From assembly GCF_000154785.2 (NCBI RefSeq), contig NC_015730.1, forward strand, positions 372,001 through 436,000: a stretch of DNA of 64,000 nucleotides, read 5' to 3'. This document shows, piece after piece, positions 51,357-61,802 of the stretch (position 1 is its first letter; each line of letters begins with the position of its first letter). Made by a program: the position numbers and the translations under genes. The notes under the pieces were generated by a model. It worked only from the letters and a program-made list of their open reading frames with translations, was not told the DNA's origin and did no database searches. The stretch comes from Roseobacter litoralis Och 149 (GTDB taxonomy: Bacteria > Pseudomonadota > Alphaproteobacteria > Rhodobacterales > Rhodobacteraceae).

Positions 51357-53653
51357 TAGTCCCAAACCTCTTTGCGGGTGCGTTTTATCGCCTTTAAAAT
51401 TGCCTCAGCAGTCGCCGGGGCCTGCAGGTCCGCATAGGCCGGGCCACAGGATTGAACCGCTTGCGACAGGGCGGAAAATGCCGAAATGCCCAGCATCAAA
51501 GGGGGTTCTCCCACGGCTTTTGAACGGTAAACCGTGTTTTCCTTGTTGGGCGCGTCCCAGAGCGAGACGTTGAACACGTCGGGTCGATCCGAACAGGCGG
51601 GGATCTTGTAGGTGGAGGGCGCATGGGTGCGCAAACGGCCCTGATCGTCCCAGATCAGTTCCTCGGTTGTCAGCCATCCGACGCCCTGCACATAGCCACC
51701 CTCAACCTGCCCGATATCAAGGCTGGGGTTCAGGGAGGCGCCTGCGTCATGGATGATATCGGCGCGCAGTATGCGGTTTTCCCCGGTCAGCGTATCGACC
51801 GCAACCTCTGTCGCCGCGACGCCATAGGCAAAGTAAAAGAACGGGCGGCCCTTGCCCTTGATCCTGTCCCATTCCAGTTTCGGCGTCTTGTAAAACCCGG
51901 TCGCAGACAGGCTGACCCGTGCGAGATATGCCTTTTGCGCGACATCCGCAAAACTGTATTCAGCACCGGAAACTGACACGATGCCATCCCTGAACACCAC
52001 ATCCGCCGGATCGCATTGATGCTCCTGCGCCAGTAGATCGGCCATACGGTCTCGAATGGTATCGCAGGCCGCCTGTACGGCCATCCCATTCAGATCGCTC
52101 CCCGAAGAGGCAGCGGTGGCAGAGGTATTGGGCACTTTGGCGGTATCTGTCGCGGTGATCTTGACCTGTGCGGTGTCGATGCCAAAGCGCGCGGCGGCGA
52201 CCTGCGCTACCTTTTGAAACAGCCCCTGACCCATTTCCGTGCCACCATGGTTCAGATGCACTGACCCATCCTGATAGACATGCACCAATGCGCCCGCCTG
52301 ATTAAGATGCGTAAGCGTAAAGGAAATACCGAATTTGACCGGTGTCAGGGCGATGCCCTTTTTGATCCAGCGGTTTTCTGCATTCCACCGTGCGACTGCC
52401 TGCACGCGCGCGTCATAGTCACAGTCTGCGCGCAGCCGGGCGATCATTTCTGGCACAATGAAGTCTTCGACCGTTTGGCCATAAGGGGTTTGATTGCGCG
52501 CCAACGCACCGGGTGCTGCGTAAAAATTCCGGTGCCGCACGTCGAGTGGGTCGAGATCAAGGGTGGCTGCGATATGGTCCATCACTCGCTCAATCCCCAG
52601 CATCCCTTGCGGGCCGCCAAACCCCCGAAAGGCCGTCGCGCTTTGGGTGTTTGTTTTCAGCCTGTGGCTGGTGATGCGCACGGCAGGCAAGTAATAGGTG
52701 TTGTCCGCATGCAGCATCGCGCGATCCGCCACCGGCAGGGACAGGTCCTGCGCCCATCCGCAGCGCGCAAGGTGTGTGAAATCAATGGCCGTAATATGGC
52801 CGCGGGCATCAACGCCAACCTTGTATTCGACACGGAAATCGTGCCGCTTGCCGGTGATAACCATATCATCATCACGATCGTATCGCATCTTGCAGGGGCG
52901 GCGTAACATGTCTGCTGCCACGGCGCAGGCAACGGCCAAGGCATTGCCCTGGCTCTCTTTTCCGCCGAAACCACCGCCCATGCGCCGGGTTTCGACCCGG
53001 ACCGCATGCATGGGCACGCCCAGGGCTTCGGCGACCTTATGTTGGATTTCGGTGGGGTGCTGGGTGGAGCTGCTGACCAGCATATCGCCGCCTTCCTGCG
53101 GGAAAGCGATGGCCGCCTGACCTTCGAGATAGAAATGCTCCTGACCGCCGATGTCAAGTTGCCCCTCGATCACATGTTCCGCCGCGGCGAAACCGTCGCC
53201 AAGGTGGCCGCGTTCATAGATGCGGGGGCCGTCCTCAAAGCGGCTGTTTGCTTTGAGCGCGTCATCAAACGTCAGCAGCGCGGGCAGGGCGTCGATGTCG
53301 ATCTCCCCAAGGCGTGCGGCGTGCCGTGCTGCCAGATGCGAGGTGGCCACGACGAGGAAAATCGGCTGGCCCACATAGTGAACCACCCCTTGCGCCAAGA
53401 GCGGTTCATCATGGGCCGCGGGGGAGACATCATTCGCATGAAGCAGATCCTCTGCGGTCAGCACGGCGACAACCCCTTGCGCCTGCCGCACGGCGTCAAG
53501 GTTCATACCCTTTACTTTGCCATGGGCGAGCGCAGATACGCCGAATGCAAGATGCAGCGTGTCGGCGGGGCTGGGGATATCATCGACATAGCGGGCATCG
53601 CCGGTGACATGCAGGCGCGCGGCATCGTGGGGAAGCGGTTTGGCGACGCTCAT
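51356..53653 (-). CDS. xdhB: xanthine dehydrogenase molybdopterin-binding subunit
   Basis: A 765-residue protein with 'RRMGGGFGGKESQG' near residue 226, 'GGTEMGQGLFQKVAQVAAAR' near 475 (cofactor contacts) and 'KAVGEPPLMLGISAF' near 725, whose glutamate is the catalytic base in the family. It hydroxylates hypoxanthine and xanthine towards urate. It overlaps xdhA by 4 bp (ATGA). No gene for downstream urate breakdown is in the window. Confidence 0.96.
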   Translation of the reverse strand: MSVAKPLPHDAARLHVTGDARYVDDIPSPADTLHLAFGVSALAHGKVKGMNLDAVRQAQGVVAVLTAEDLLHANDVSPAAHDEPLLAQGVVHYVGQPIFLVVATSHLAARHAARLGEIDIDALPALLTFDDALKANSRFEDGPRIYERGHLGDGFAAAEHVIEGQLDIGGQEHFYLEGQAAIAFPQEGGDMLVSSSTQHPTEIQHKVAEALGVPMHAVRVETRRMGGGFGGKESQGNALAVACAVAADMLRRPCKMRYDRDDDMVITGKRHDFRVEYKVGVDARGHITAIDFTHLARCGWAQDLSLPVADRAMLHADNTYYLPAVRITSHRLKTNTQSATAFRGFGGPQGMLGIERVMDHIAATLDLDPLDVRHRNFYAAPGALARNQTPYGQTVEDFIVPEMIARLRADCDYDARVQAVARWNAENRWIKKGIALTPVKFGISFTLTHLNQAGALVHVYQDGSVHLNHGGTEMGQGLFQKVAQVAAARFGIDTAQVKITATDTAKVPNTSATAASSGSDLNGMAVQAACDTIRDRMADLLAQEHQCDPADVVFRDGIVSVSGAEYSFADVAQKAYLARVSLSATGFYKTPKLEWDRIKGKGRPFFYFAYGVAATEVAVDTLTGENRILRADIIHDAGASLNPSLDIGQVEGGYVQGVGWLTTEELIWDDQGRLRTHAPSTYKIPACSDRPDVFNVSLWDAPNKENTVYRSKAVGEPPLMLGISAFSALSQAVQSCGPAYADLQAPATAEAILKAIKRTRKEVWD

Positions 53654-55023
53654 GGGGCCACCTCAAGCACGGATGTGGTGATGCCCTGATCCTCAAGCCA
53701 ATAGCGCTGCAGCATGTTTTGCGCTGTCATCATACGGTATTGCGCGCTGGCGCGCATGTCGCTCATCGGTTCGAAGTCCGCGCTGAGAACCGCCATTGCA
53801 GCGGTGACGCTGGCCTCGGACCATTCGGCACCTTGTAGTGTGGCCTCTGCCTGCGATGCGCGTTCTGGCGTGCCTGCCATGCCACCAAAGGCCAGCCGTG
53901 CCTGCGCAACACGCCCGTTTTCCACGGTGATCGAAAAGCACCCGCACAGGGCAGAGATATCCTGATCAAACCGTTTGGAAAGCTTGTAGCACCGCAATCG
54001 GTCTGGCTGATGCGGAAGGGTGATTTTCTCGACAAACTCGCCGGTGGCGCGGTCCTGTTTGCCATACTCCAGAAAGAAATCTTCAAGCGGCATGCTCCGG
54101 CGTGCCGCCCCTCGACGCAAATGCAGCGCCGCCCCCAGTGCGATCAATGCAGGCGGGCCATCCCCGATCGGGGAGCCATTGGCGATGTTCCCGCCGATGG
54201 TGGCCGCATTGCGCACCTGCACAGATCCATACCGCCGGATCAGGGCTGCAAAGGACGGGTGCGGGTCTGCCATCGCGGTTTCCAGATCGCTCAATGTGAC
54301 CGCCGCGCCGATCTCGATCCCGTCATCGGTTGATGTGATCGCCCGCAGGTCGGCGCAGTTGTTCAGAAAGGCGACCTGACCAAGATCGCGGAATTCCTTG
54401 GTGACCCACAAGCCCACATCCGTGGCCCCGGCGATCAACGTGCCATCCGGGTGTTGCATGTACCATTCGGCCAAAGCGTCCGAAGTCTTTGGTTGCGCAT
54501 GACCCGCAGCGGATACGAGCGGCGAAGGGTCGGGGGCGGTGTCCTGCATATGGGGTGGCACGGCCGCATCGCGGGCGGCCTCGCAGGCGCGGATGATCGG
54601 CGCATAGCCGGTGCAGCGGCACAGGTTCCCGGAGAGTTGCACATCGTCATTGGTGGCCCCGTTGAGGTGCGCCGTCGCCATGGAAACCACAAAGCCCGGC
54701 GTGCAAAACCCGCATTGGCTGCCGTGATGGTCGATCATCGCCTGTTGCACCGGGTGCAGCGTTCCGCAGGGCGCAGATATCCCCTCGACGGTGCGCAGGG
54801 CTTTGCCGTTGATCTGCGGCAGGAACAGGATGCAGGCGTTCAGCGCTCTGGCGCCGGTTTCATCCGTCACCATGACGGTGCACGCGCCGCAGTCGCCTTC
54901 GTTACAGCCTTCTTTCGTACCGGTCAGCCTTTTATGATCCCGCAACCAATCCAATACTGTCGTTGTCGGCGATACATCCGAGAGCGTTACAGTTTCTCCG
55001 TTCAGGCGAAACGTGATGTTCAT
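53650..55023 (-). CDS. xdhA: xanthine dehydrogenase small subunit ([2Fe-2S] and FAD)
   Basis: A 457-residue protein. N-terminal plant-type [2Fe-2S] domain with Cys40, Cys45, Cys48 and Cys64 ('KEGCNEGDCGACTVMV'), a second helical [2Fe-2S] domain ('CGFCTPGFVVSMA', 'NLCRCTGYAPI'), then an FAD domain from about 185 ('TLIAGATDVGLWVTKEF', 'ATIGGNIANGSPIGD'). It passes electrons from XdhB to NAD+. It is the first gene of the operon; the promoter should lie in the 223 bp shared with dnaE. Confidence 0.96.
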   Translation of the reverse strand: MNITFRLNGETVTLSDVSPTTTVLDWLRDHKRLTGTKEGCNEGDCGACTVMVTDETGARALNACILFLPQINGKALRTVEGISAPCGTLHPVQQAMIDHHGSQCGFCTPGFVVSMATAHLNGATNDDVQLSGNLCRCTGYAPIIRACEAARDAAVPPHMQDTAPDPSPLVSAAGHAQPKTSDALAEWYMQHPDGTLIAGATDVGLWVTKEFRDLGQVAFLNNCADLRAITSTDDGIEIGAAVTLSDLETAMADPHPSFAALIRRYGSVQVRNAATIGGNIANGSPIGDGPPALIALGAALHLRRGAARRSMPLEDFFLEYGKQDRATGEFVEKITLPHQPDRLRCYKLSKRFDQDISALCGCFSITVENGRVAQARLAFGGMAGTPERASQAEATLQGAEWSEASVTAAMAVLSADFEPMSDMRASAQYRMMTAQNMLQRYWLEDQGITTSVLEVAP

Positions 55024-55246
55024 TCAGTCAGATCCGCCGCGTTACTTCAGACCCTTGGGTGTGCCTTGCGTTCGATGCGGCGTAGAACAGCAGGCGGTCG
55101 ACAATTGCCGACGCTATTCAAGCAAGCCGGGTGTGGCAAGAAAAAATATAGGTGACAAAGCCGTCTTTCAGGGCTGTGCTGAAAATATGATCTTGGCGTG
55201 TCTGTGCTCTCTGGCAGCGCTGCGCGCGCTGGCATAGGGTGTCTTC

Positions 55247-58200
55247 ATGAGCACACATCCCCGATTCATTCACCTGCGCACCCACTCCGAATACTCACTG
55301 CTGGAGGGGGCTTTGCGCCTGAAAAAACTCCCTGCTTTATGCCGTGATGCGGGCATGCCCGCTTTGGCGTTGACGGATAAGAACAACATGTTTGCCGCAT
55401 TGGAGTTTTCAGTCGCCATGTCCGGGGCAGGCGTTCAGCCTATTCTGGGCTGTCAGGTCGATGTGGCCTATGTGACCGCACAGCCGGGCGAGAAGGAACG
55501 CGCGCCCGCACCCGTAGTTTTGCTGGCCCAGAACGAGACAGGGTACGAGAACCTGATGCGTCTGAATTCATGCCTTTATATCGATAAGGGCGGGGCCTTG
55601 CCGCAGGTGACCCTGTCGGAACTCGAAATCAATGCAGACGGGATCATCTGTCTGACGGGCGGGCCGGATGGGCCTGTGGGGCAACTTTTGCAACTTGGTC
55701 AGATGCCTGCCGCGCAGGCGCTGATGGACCGGCTGAAAGCGGCGTTTCAGGACCGGCTCTATGTCGAATTGCAGCGCCATCCGGGCGAGTCCGGCCAGCC
55801 GGAAAAGGAACGGTTGACTGAGCGCGGCTTTGTGGAGATGGCCTATGCGATGGACCTGCCGCTGGTTGCGACCAACGACGTCTATTTCCCGAAATCAGAT
55901 ATGTATGAGGCGCATGATGCGTTGATTTGCATTGCAGAGGGCGCTTACGTCGATCAGCAGGATGACCGTCGCCGTCTGACCAATCAGCATTATTTCAAGT
56001 CTCAATCGGAGATGATCGCTCTGTTTGCGGACCTGCCGGAAGCCATTGAGAACACTGTTGAGATCGCCAAACGCTGCGCCTTTCAGGCGTATCGGCGCGA
56101 CCCCATTCTGCCCAAGTTTGCAGATGACGAGGTCGAGGAACTGCGCAAACAAGCACATGCAGGTCTCAAGGCGCGGCTGGAGGTCATACCTCATGCCACA
56201 AGCGTCGAGGACTATACCAAACGGCTCGATTTCGAACTTGGCATTATTGAGGGTATGGGCTTTCCCGGCTATTTCCTGATCGTTGCGGATTTCATCAAAT
56301 GGGCCAAGGAGCAGGGGATACCCGTGGGGCCGGGCCGGGGGTCGGGCGCGGGAAGCCTTGTGGCCTATGCACTGACGGTCACGGACCTTGATCCGCTACG
56401 CTACAACCTGCTGTTTGAGCGGTTCTTGAACCCGGAACGTGTGTCTATGCCAGACTTCGACATCGATTTCTGTATGGATCGGCGGGAAGAGGTCATCCGG
56501 TACGTTCAGGAAAAGTATGGCCGTGACAAGGTGGGACAAATCATCACTTTTGGTGCGCTTTTGTCAAAGGCTGCGGTGCGCGATATCGGCCGTGTTCTGC
56601 AAATGCCCTACGGTCAGGTGGACCGTCTGTCCAAGATGATACCCGTCGAGGGCGTCAAGCCCGTGTCGATCGAAAAGGCACTGGCGGATGAGCCGCGCCT
56701 GCGCGAGGAAGCCAAAAACGAAGAGGTCGTGGCGCGGCTGCTGAACTATGGCCAGCAGGTCGAGGGGCTGTTGCGCAACGCGTCCACCCACGCCGCCGGG
56801 GTTGTGATCGGCGACAGGCCGCTCGATGCTTTGGTGCCGCTCTATCAGGACCCAAGGTCTGAAATGCCCGCCACCCAGTTCAACATGAAATGGGTGGAAC
56901 AGGCAGGGCTGGTCAAATTCGACTTTCTGGGCCTCAAGACACTGACCGTGATCCAGAACGCGGTTGAGCAGATCATGGCATCCGGCAGGCCGCTGCACAT
57001 TGCCGCCGACGGGACGGAGCTTTACGCCCCCGCAGCAGGCACGGAAAACGACATCAATGCAATCCCGCTGGATGATGAGCGGTCCTACAAGCTTTATGCC
57101 AGCGCCAAGACGGTGGCTGTGTTTCAGGTGGAAAGCTCGGGCATGATGGATGCGCTAAAGCGGATGAAACCAACCTGTATCGAGGATATCGTCGCACTTG
57201 TGGCGCTTTATCGTCCCGGCCCGATGGAGAACATCCCGACCTATTGCGAGGTCAAAAACGGGCTGCGCGCGCTTGAATCCATTCACCCGCTGATCGACGA
57301 TATTCTAGAGGAAACGCAAGGTATCATCGTTTATCAGGAACAGGTGATGCAGATCGCGCAGGTCATGGCGGGCTATAGCCTTGGTGGTGCTGATCTGTTG
57401 CGCCGCGCCATGGGTAAAAAGATCGCCGAAGAGATGGCCAAGGAACGCCCCAAGTTCGAAAAGGGCGCGGTGGCCAATGGCGTCGACAAGGACAAGGCGC
57501 GCGAAGTCTTTGACCTGCTGGAGAAATTCGCCAACTACGGGTTCAACAAATCGCACGCGGCGGCCTATGCGGTGGTCAGCTACCAGACGGCTTGGCTCAA
57601 GGCGAACCACCCGGTGGAATTCATGGCCGGGGTGATGAACTGCGATATCCACCTGACCGATAAGCTGGCGATCTATTTCGAAGAGGTGCGCAAGCGGCTG
57701 GAACTGCCATGGGTGCCGCCCTGCGTGAACCGCTCTGCCGCGACGTTCAAGGTTGAGGAGGGCGCGTTAATCTATGCGCTCGGTGCGCTCAAGAACGTGG
57801 GCGTCGAAGCCATGAAACTGATCACAGAGGGGAGGGGCGACAAACCCTTTGCCACGCTCTTTGATCTGGCGCGGCGGGTCGACCTCAAACGTGTGGGCAA
57901 ACGCCCGCTTGAGATGCTCGCGCGCTCCGGGGCGTTTGACGCATTGGACGCCAATCGGCGGCGCGTCTTTGGGGCGTTGGATGCACTGGTGAATTACTCA
58001 GCGGCGATCCATGAGCAGAAAGCCTCCAATCAGGTGTCTCTCTTTGGTGAGGCGGGCGATGATCTGCCTGAACCGCGCCTGCATCCGGTGGACGACTGGC
58101 AACCCGCCGAACGGCTCAGCGAGGAATTCAAGGCCGTCGGCTTCTACCTCTCTGGCCACCCGCTGGATGATTATATGGGTCAGCTGAAACGCAAATGGGG

Positions 58201-58771
58201 CAATGACCGCGGCGTGCCGTTCATGACCCTTGATGAGTTGACCGAAAAAGTCACCGAACGGGGGGCCATGAATGCGCGCCTTGCGGGTATCGTCGCCGGT
58301 CGGCAGGAACGTAAATCGGCGCGTGGCAACCGCTTTGCCTTTGCGCAGATGTCGGACCCGACCGGTGCCTATGAGGTGACGCTGTTTTCTGACACGCTGG
58401 AGGCGGCCCGCGATCATCTTGAGGCCGGTTCAAAGATCTTCGTCACGGTTGAGGCGACGATGGAATCTGATCAACTTAAACTGCTGGGCCGCTCTGTGGG
58501 GCCGATTGACGCCGCCACGGCAGATGTCAGCAGCATGGGGCTCAAGGTCTTTGTCGACGCGCCCGAAGCGGTGGCTGCCGTCGCAACAGTGCTTGAGGGG
58601 GCAGGGCGCGCGGTCAAGGGCCGTGCGCAGGGGCCGGTCATGCTATGCCTGATGGGGGCGGATTTGCCGGGCGAGGTCGAGGTTGAACTGGGACAGGATT
58701 TCATCGTGAACCCGCAGATCAAGGGCGCGATCAAATCCCTCTCCGGCGTGCTGGAGGTCGAGGAAATCTGA
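55247..58771 (+). CDS. dnaE: DNA polymerase III alpha subunit
   Basis: A 1174-residue replicative polymerase of the DnaE1 type. N-terminal PHP domain ('FIHLRTHSEYSLLEGALRLK', about 7-26), the C-family active site 'SMPDFDIDFCMDRREEVIRY' near residue 400, 'GPGRGSGAGSLVAYAL' just before it, helix-hairpin-helix and OB-fold regions towards the C-terminus ('GNRFAFAQMSDPTGAYEVTL'). Length and domain order are standard. It is divergent from xdhA and stands alone. Confidence 0.97.
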   Translation: MSTHPRFIHLRTHSEYSLLEGALRLKKLPALCRDAGMPALALTDKNNMFAALEFSVAMSGAGVQPILGCQVDVAYVTAQPGEKERAPAPVVLLAQNETGYENLMRLNSCLYIDKGGALPQVTLSELEINADGIICLTGGPDGPVGQLLQLGQMPAAQALMDRLKAAFQDRLYVELQRHPGESGQPEKERLTERGFVEMAYAMDLPLVATNDVYFPKSDMYEAHDALICIAEGAYVDQQDDRRRLTNQHYFKSQSEMIALFADLPEAIENTVEIAKRCAFQAYRRDPILPKFADDEVEELRKQAHAGLKARLEVIPHATSVEDYTKRLDFELGIIEGMGFPGYFLIVADFIKWAKEQGIPVGPGRGSGAGSLVAYALTVTDLDPLRYNLLFERFLNPERVSMPDFDIDFCMDRREEVIRYVQEKYGRDKVGQIITFGALLSKAAVRDIGRVLQMPYGQVDRLSKMIPVEGVKPVSIEKALADEPRLREEAKNEEVVARLLNYGQQVEGLLRNASTHAAGVVIGDRPLDALVPLYQDPRSEMPATQFNMKWVEQAGLVKFDFLGLKTLTVIQNAVEQIMASGRPLHIAADGTELYAPAAGTENDINAIPLDDERSYKLYASAKTVAVFQVESSGMMDALKRMKPTCIEDIVALVALYRPGPMENIPTYCEVKNGLRALESIHPLIDDILEETQGIIVYQEQVMQIAQVMAGYSLGGADLLRRAMGKKIAEEMAKERPKFEKGAVANGVDKDKAREVFDLLEKFANYGFNKSHAAAYAVVSYQTAWLKANHPVEFMAGVMNCDIHLTDKLAIYFEEVRKRLELPWVPPCVNRSAATFKVEEGALIYALGALKNVGVEAMKLITEGRGDKPFATLFDLARRVDLKRVGKRPLEMLARSGAFDALDANRRRVFGALDALVNYSAAIHEQKASNQVSLFGEAGDDLPEPRLHPVDDWQPAERLSEEFKAVGFYLSGHPLDDYMGQLKRKWGNDRGVPFMTLDELTEKVTERGAMNARLAGIVAGRQERKSARGNRFAFAQMSDPTGAYEVTLFSDTLEAARDHLEAGSKIFVTVEATMESDQLKLLGRSVGPIDAATADVSSMGLKVFVDAPEAVAAVATVLEGAGRAVKGRAQGPVMLCLMGADLPGEVEVELGQDFIVNPQIKGAIKSLSGVLEVEEI

Positions 58772-58812
58772 TGGCGTTTTGCGTTTGCATCGCCTGACGA
58801 AACGCGCCCTGA

Positions 58813-59007
58813 TCAGTAATGCGGCGGGCGTTCATCACCCAGAACCACGCTGCCTGAGCCTTGCGCCTCGCGTTCCCCTTCCCGCTGCATCAGCATGAAA
58901 ACACGACGGGTCAGCACCGCGATTTCACTTTCCTGCCGCGCAACCACATCGGACAGGTCTTCGACGGTGCGGGTCAGATGGGCGATCTGTTCTTCGAGCT
59001 TTTCCAT
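58813..59007 (-). CDS. slyX: SlyX family protein
   Basis: A 64-residue coiled-coil protein ('MEKLEEQIAHLTRTVEDLSD') ending 'DERPPHY', the usual SlyX C-terminus. ATG 59007 is chosen over an upstream start at 59079 because it fits family length; the extra residues look unrelated. It is divergent from hisS. The function is not established. Confidence 0.85.
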   Translation of the reverse strand: MEKLEEQIAHLTRTVEDLSDVVARQESEIAVLTRRVFMLMQREGEREAQGSGSVVLGDERPPHY

Positions 59008-59121
59008 GACCCAGCCCCTAGCATGCACACCCGGCGCGATAAAGAGCCTGCGCGCCCATCTTGTTTGTAGCCGTTGCATCCGCTAGACCGCGCGAGACCA
59101 GACCAGCCAAAGGGACCCCTC

Positions 59122-60723
59122 ATGGCCAAGCCCAAAAAGACACCCCGCCCCAAGGCGCAGACGCCAAAGGGCTTTCGCGACTATTTCGGTGCCGAAGTCA
59201 GCCAGCGCGCAGAGATGCTACAAAAGATTGCCGGGGTCTATCATCGTTATGGGTTTGATGCGCTGGAAAGTTCAGGCGTGGAAACGGTTGAGGCTCTGGG
59301 CAAGTTCCTGCCCGATGTGGACCGCCCCAATGAGGGCGTGTTCGCCTGGCAGGAAGACGCGGACGCGGACAAACCCGGCGATTGGCTCGCCCTGCGCTAT
59401 GATCTGACGGCCCCCTTGGCGCGGGTCTATGCCCAGCACCAGAACGACCTGCCCAAACCCTACCGCCGCTACGCGATGGGCCCCGTCTGGCGCAATGAAA
59501 AGCCCGGTCCGGGGCGGTTTCGCCAGTTTTATCAGTGCGATGCGGATACGGTCGGCGCATCGTCGGTGGCTGCGGATGCCGAGATCTGCGCGATGCTCTG
59601 CGATTGCCTTGAGGCGGTCGGGATCGAGCGTGGAGACTATGTGGTCCGGCTGAATAACCGCAAAGTGTTGAACGGTATTATGGAAGTTGCTGGCTTGCTT
59701 GATCCAACGACGCCTGAAAAATTCGCACATGAACGCGGCATCGTACTGCGTGCTATAGATAAAATAGATCGCTTGGGTCCGTCTGGTGTCAGCCAGCTTC
59801 TCGAAGATGGTAGGACAGATGAAAGTGGCGACTTCACGGCTGGCGCGGGTCTTTCGCGTGAGCAGGCAAACAAGGTCATGTCCTTTATTGCGGCAACAAC
59901 CAACGTTTTAAATGACATGCAAGAAGATCATCCGCAGGAAGATCAATGGCCTGACTTTTTGAGGCTTGCGACAGAGCACCCAGAAGAATTCAAAACAAGA
60001 ATGCTGGACTATCTTGAGGGTATTGTTGCCGGCTCTAAATTGGGCGTCGAAGGAGTTGGTGAGCTACGTCAAATAGCAAATCTTCTGCAAGCCCAAGACT
60101 ACGGCCCGGATCGAATCCGCATTGACCCCTCCGTCGTGCGCGGCCTTGGCTACTACACCGGCCCGGTCTACGAAGCCGAACTCACCTTCGAAATTCAGGA
60201 CGAAAAGGGACGCACCCGCAACTTTGGGTCTGTCGCAGGCGGCGGGCGGTATGATGATCTGGTGAAACGCTTTACCGGGCAGGAAGTGCCTGCGACGGGG
60301 GTGTCCATCGGGGTGGATCGGCTGTTGGCGGCACTTCATGCCAAGGGGCGTTTGGACACCACAGACGTGGGCCCCGTGGTCGTCACCGTCATGGATCGCG
60401 ACCGTATGGCGGATTATCAGGCGATGGTCGCTGAACTGCGGCAGGCGGGCATCCGCGCCGAAGTCTATCTGGGCAATCCTAAGAACTTTGGCAATCAACT
60501 CAAATACGCCGACACGCGCAACAGCCCCGTCGCCGTGATCGAGGGTGGCGACGAGCACGAAAAGGGCGTGGTGCAGATCAAGGACCTGATCCTTGGTGCT
60601 GAAATCGCCAAAAGCGCCACGCTTGAGGAATGGAAGGACCGCCCCAGCCAGTTTGAGGTGCCGCGCGCGGACCTTGTTGCAAAGGTGCGCGAAATTCTGG
60701 CGCAGCACGGGTTGGAAAAATGA
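59122..60723 (+). CDS. hisS: histidyl-tRNA synthetase, with a low-GC internal segment
   Basis: A 533-residue class II synthetase with '[10 protein letters not shown]' (about 14-23), '[16 protein letters not shown]', '[20 protein letters not shown]', '[14 protein letters not shown]' and '[20 protein letters not shown]', all core HisRS motifs. It is somewhat longer than many HisRS because of a middle insertion region. The part from about 59650 to 60115 (residues ~177-331) has GC near 47% against about 65% on both sides and uses ATA, AGA and AGG codons rare elsewhere, which points to replacement by foreign DNA without loss of frame. It is first in hisS-hisZ-hisG (ATGA overlaps). Confidence 0.95.
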   Translation: MAKPKKTPRPKAQTPKGFRDYFGAEVSQRAEMLQKIAGVYHRYGFDALESSGVETVEALGKFLPDVDRPNEGVFAWQEDADADKPGDWLALRYDLTAPLARVYAQHQNDLPKPYRRYAMGPVWRNEKPGPGRFRQFYQCDADTVGASSVAADAEICAMLCDCLEAVGIERGDYVVRLNNRKVLNGIMEVAGLLDPTTPEKFAHERGIVLRAIDKIDRLGPSGVSQLLEDGRTDESGDFTAGAGLSREQANKVMSFIAATTNVLNDMQEDHPQEDQWPDFLRLATEHPEEFKTRMLDYLEGIVAGSKLGVEGVGELRQIANLLQAQDYGPDRIRIDPSVVRGLGYYTGPVYEAELTFEIQDEKGRTRNFGSVAGGGRYDDLVKRFTGQEVPATGVSIGVDRLLAALHAKGRLDTTDVGPVVVTVMDRDRMADYQAMVAELRQAGIRAEVYLGNPKNFGNQLKYADTRNSPVAVIEGGDEHEKGVVQIKDLILGAEIAKSATLEEWKDRPSQFEVPRADLVAKVREILAQHGLEK

Positions 60724-61802
60724 CAACGCGTGCAGCGACGCTGGCGCGTGCGGCGGACCTATGTGCGTCTTTTGAGGCGGCAGGGGCGCAGCGGATCGAT
60801 GCGCCTATTTTGCAACCTGCCGATGCGCTCCTTGATCTCTACGGCGAGGAAATCCGCGCCCGGGCCTATGTAACATCTGATGCCCTGCGGGGTGAGCAGA
60901 TGCTGCGCCCGGATTTTACAGTGCCCGTGGTCCAGATGCACATGGCGCATGGGGCAGAACCTGCGCGCTATACCTACGCCGGCGAAGTGTTCCGCCGGCA
61001 GGAACACGACCCGTCGCGTGCGAATGAGTATTTTCAGGTCGGCTATGAGGTCTTTGACCGCGAAAACCCGGCCGCTGCGGATGCGGAGGTGTTTTGCCTG
61101 TTTGAAACTGTGCTTTCGCCCTTGGGCCTGCGCGCAGCGACGGGGGATATCGGCATCCTGACTGCTGCCGTGCGGGGTCTGCGCACCACAGAAGCCCGGA
61201 AATCCGCGCTTTTGCGGCACATCTGGCGCCCGCGCCGGTTCCGCAGCCTGCTGGACCGCTACGCCGGACGGATCAAACCGTCAAAACAGCGGTTGGAATT
61301 GTTGGCAGGCCATACGGCCGTCCCGGATGCACCCCTGATCGGCAAACGCAGCCAGAGCGAGATCGACGCGCGGATCGCTTTGTTGCATGCCGATGCCGCG
61401 ACCGCCCCCCTGAGCGAGACCGAGGTGGACCTGCTGGATGCGCTGGTCAATGTGCGCGAAACCATGCCTTTCGCCTTGCAGCAGCTGCGCGATCTGGCTG
61501 TGGATATGCCAAGTATCGAACAGGCGGTTGCACGGTTGTCCGACCGCGCCGAGGCACTGGCCAAACGCGGTGTGGATGTCGACGCGCTGCCGTTTGAGGC
61601 GAGTTATGGGCGTACGTCGATGGAATACTATGACGGTTTTGTCTTTGGCTATTACCACCCGAAACGTCACGATTTGCCCGCGGTGGCGACAGGCGGTCGC
61701 TATGATGCGCTGACCCGGCGATTGGGAGGTGGTGCGGAAATCCCCGCCGTCGGTGGGGTCATCAGGCCCGATCTGATGCTGATGCTGGAGGGCGGCACAT
61801 GA
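60720..61802 (+). CDS. hisZ: ATP phosphoribosyltransferase regulatory subunit
   Basis: A 360-residue HisRS paralogue: '[20 protein letters not shown]' and '[20 protein letters not shown]' in the catalytic-like core and '[20 protein letters not shown]' near the C-terminus. It has no anticodon domain and lies between hisS and the short hisG, so it is HisZ, needed for activity and histidine feedback of the hetero-octameric HisG enzyme. Confidence 0.93.
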   Translation: MTTRAATLARAADLCASFEAAGAQRIDAPILQPADALLDLYGEEIRARAYVTSDALRGEQMLRPDFTVPVVQMHMAHGAEPARYTYAGEVFRRQEHDPSRANEYFQVGYEVFDRENPAAADAEVFCLFETVLSPLGLRAATGDIGILTAAVRGLRTTEARKSALLRHIWRPRRFRSLLDRYAGRIKPSKQRLELLAGHTAVPDAPLIGKRSQSEIDARIALLHADAATAPLSETEVDLLDALVNVRETMPFALQQLRDLAVDMPSIEQAVARLSDRAEALAKRGVDVDALPFEASYGRTSMEYYDGFVFGYYHPKRHDLPAVATGGRYDALTRRLGGGAEIPAVGGVIRPDLMLMLEGGT

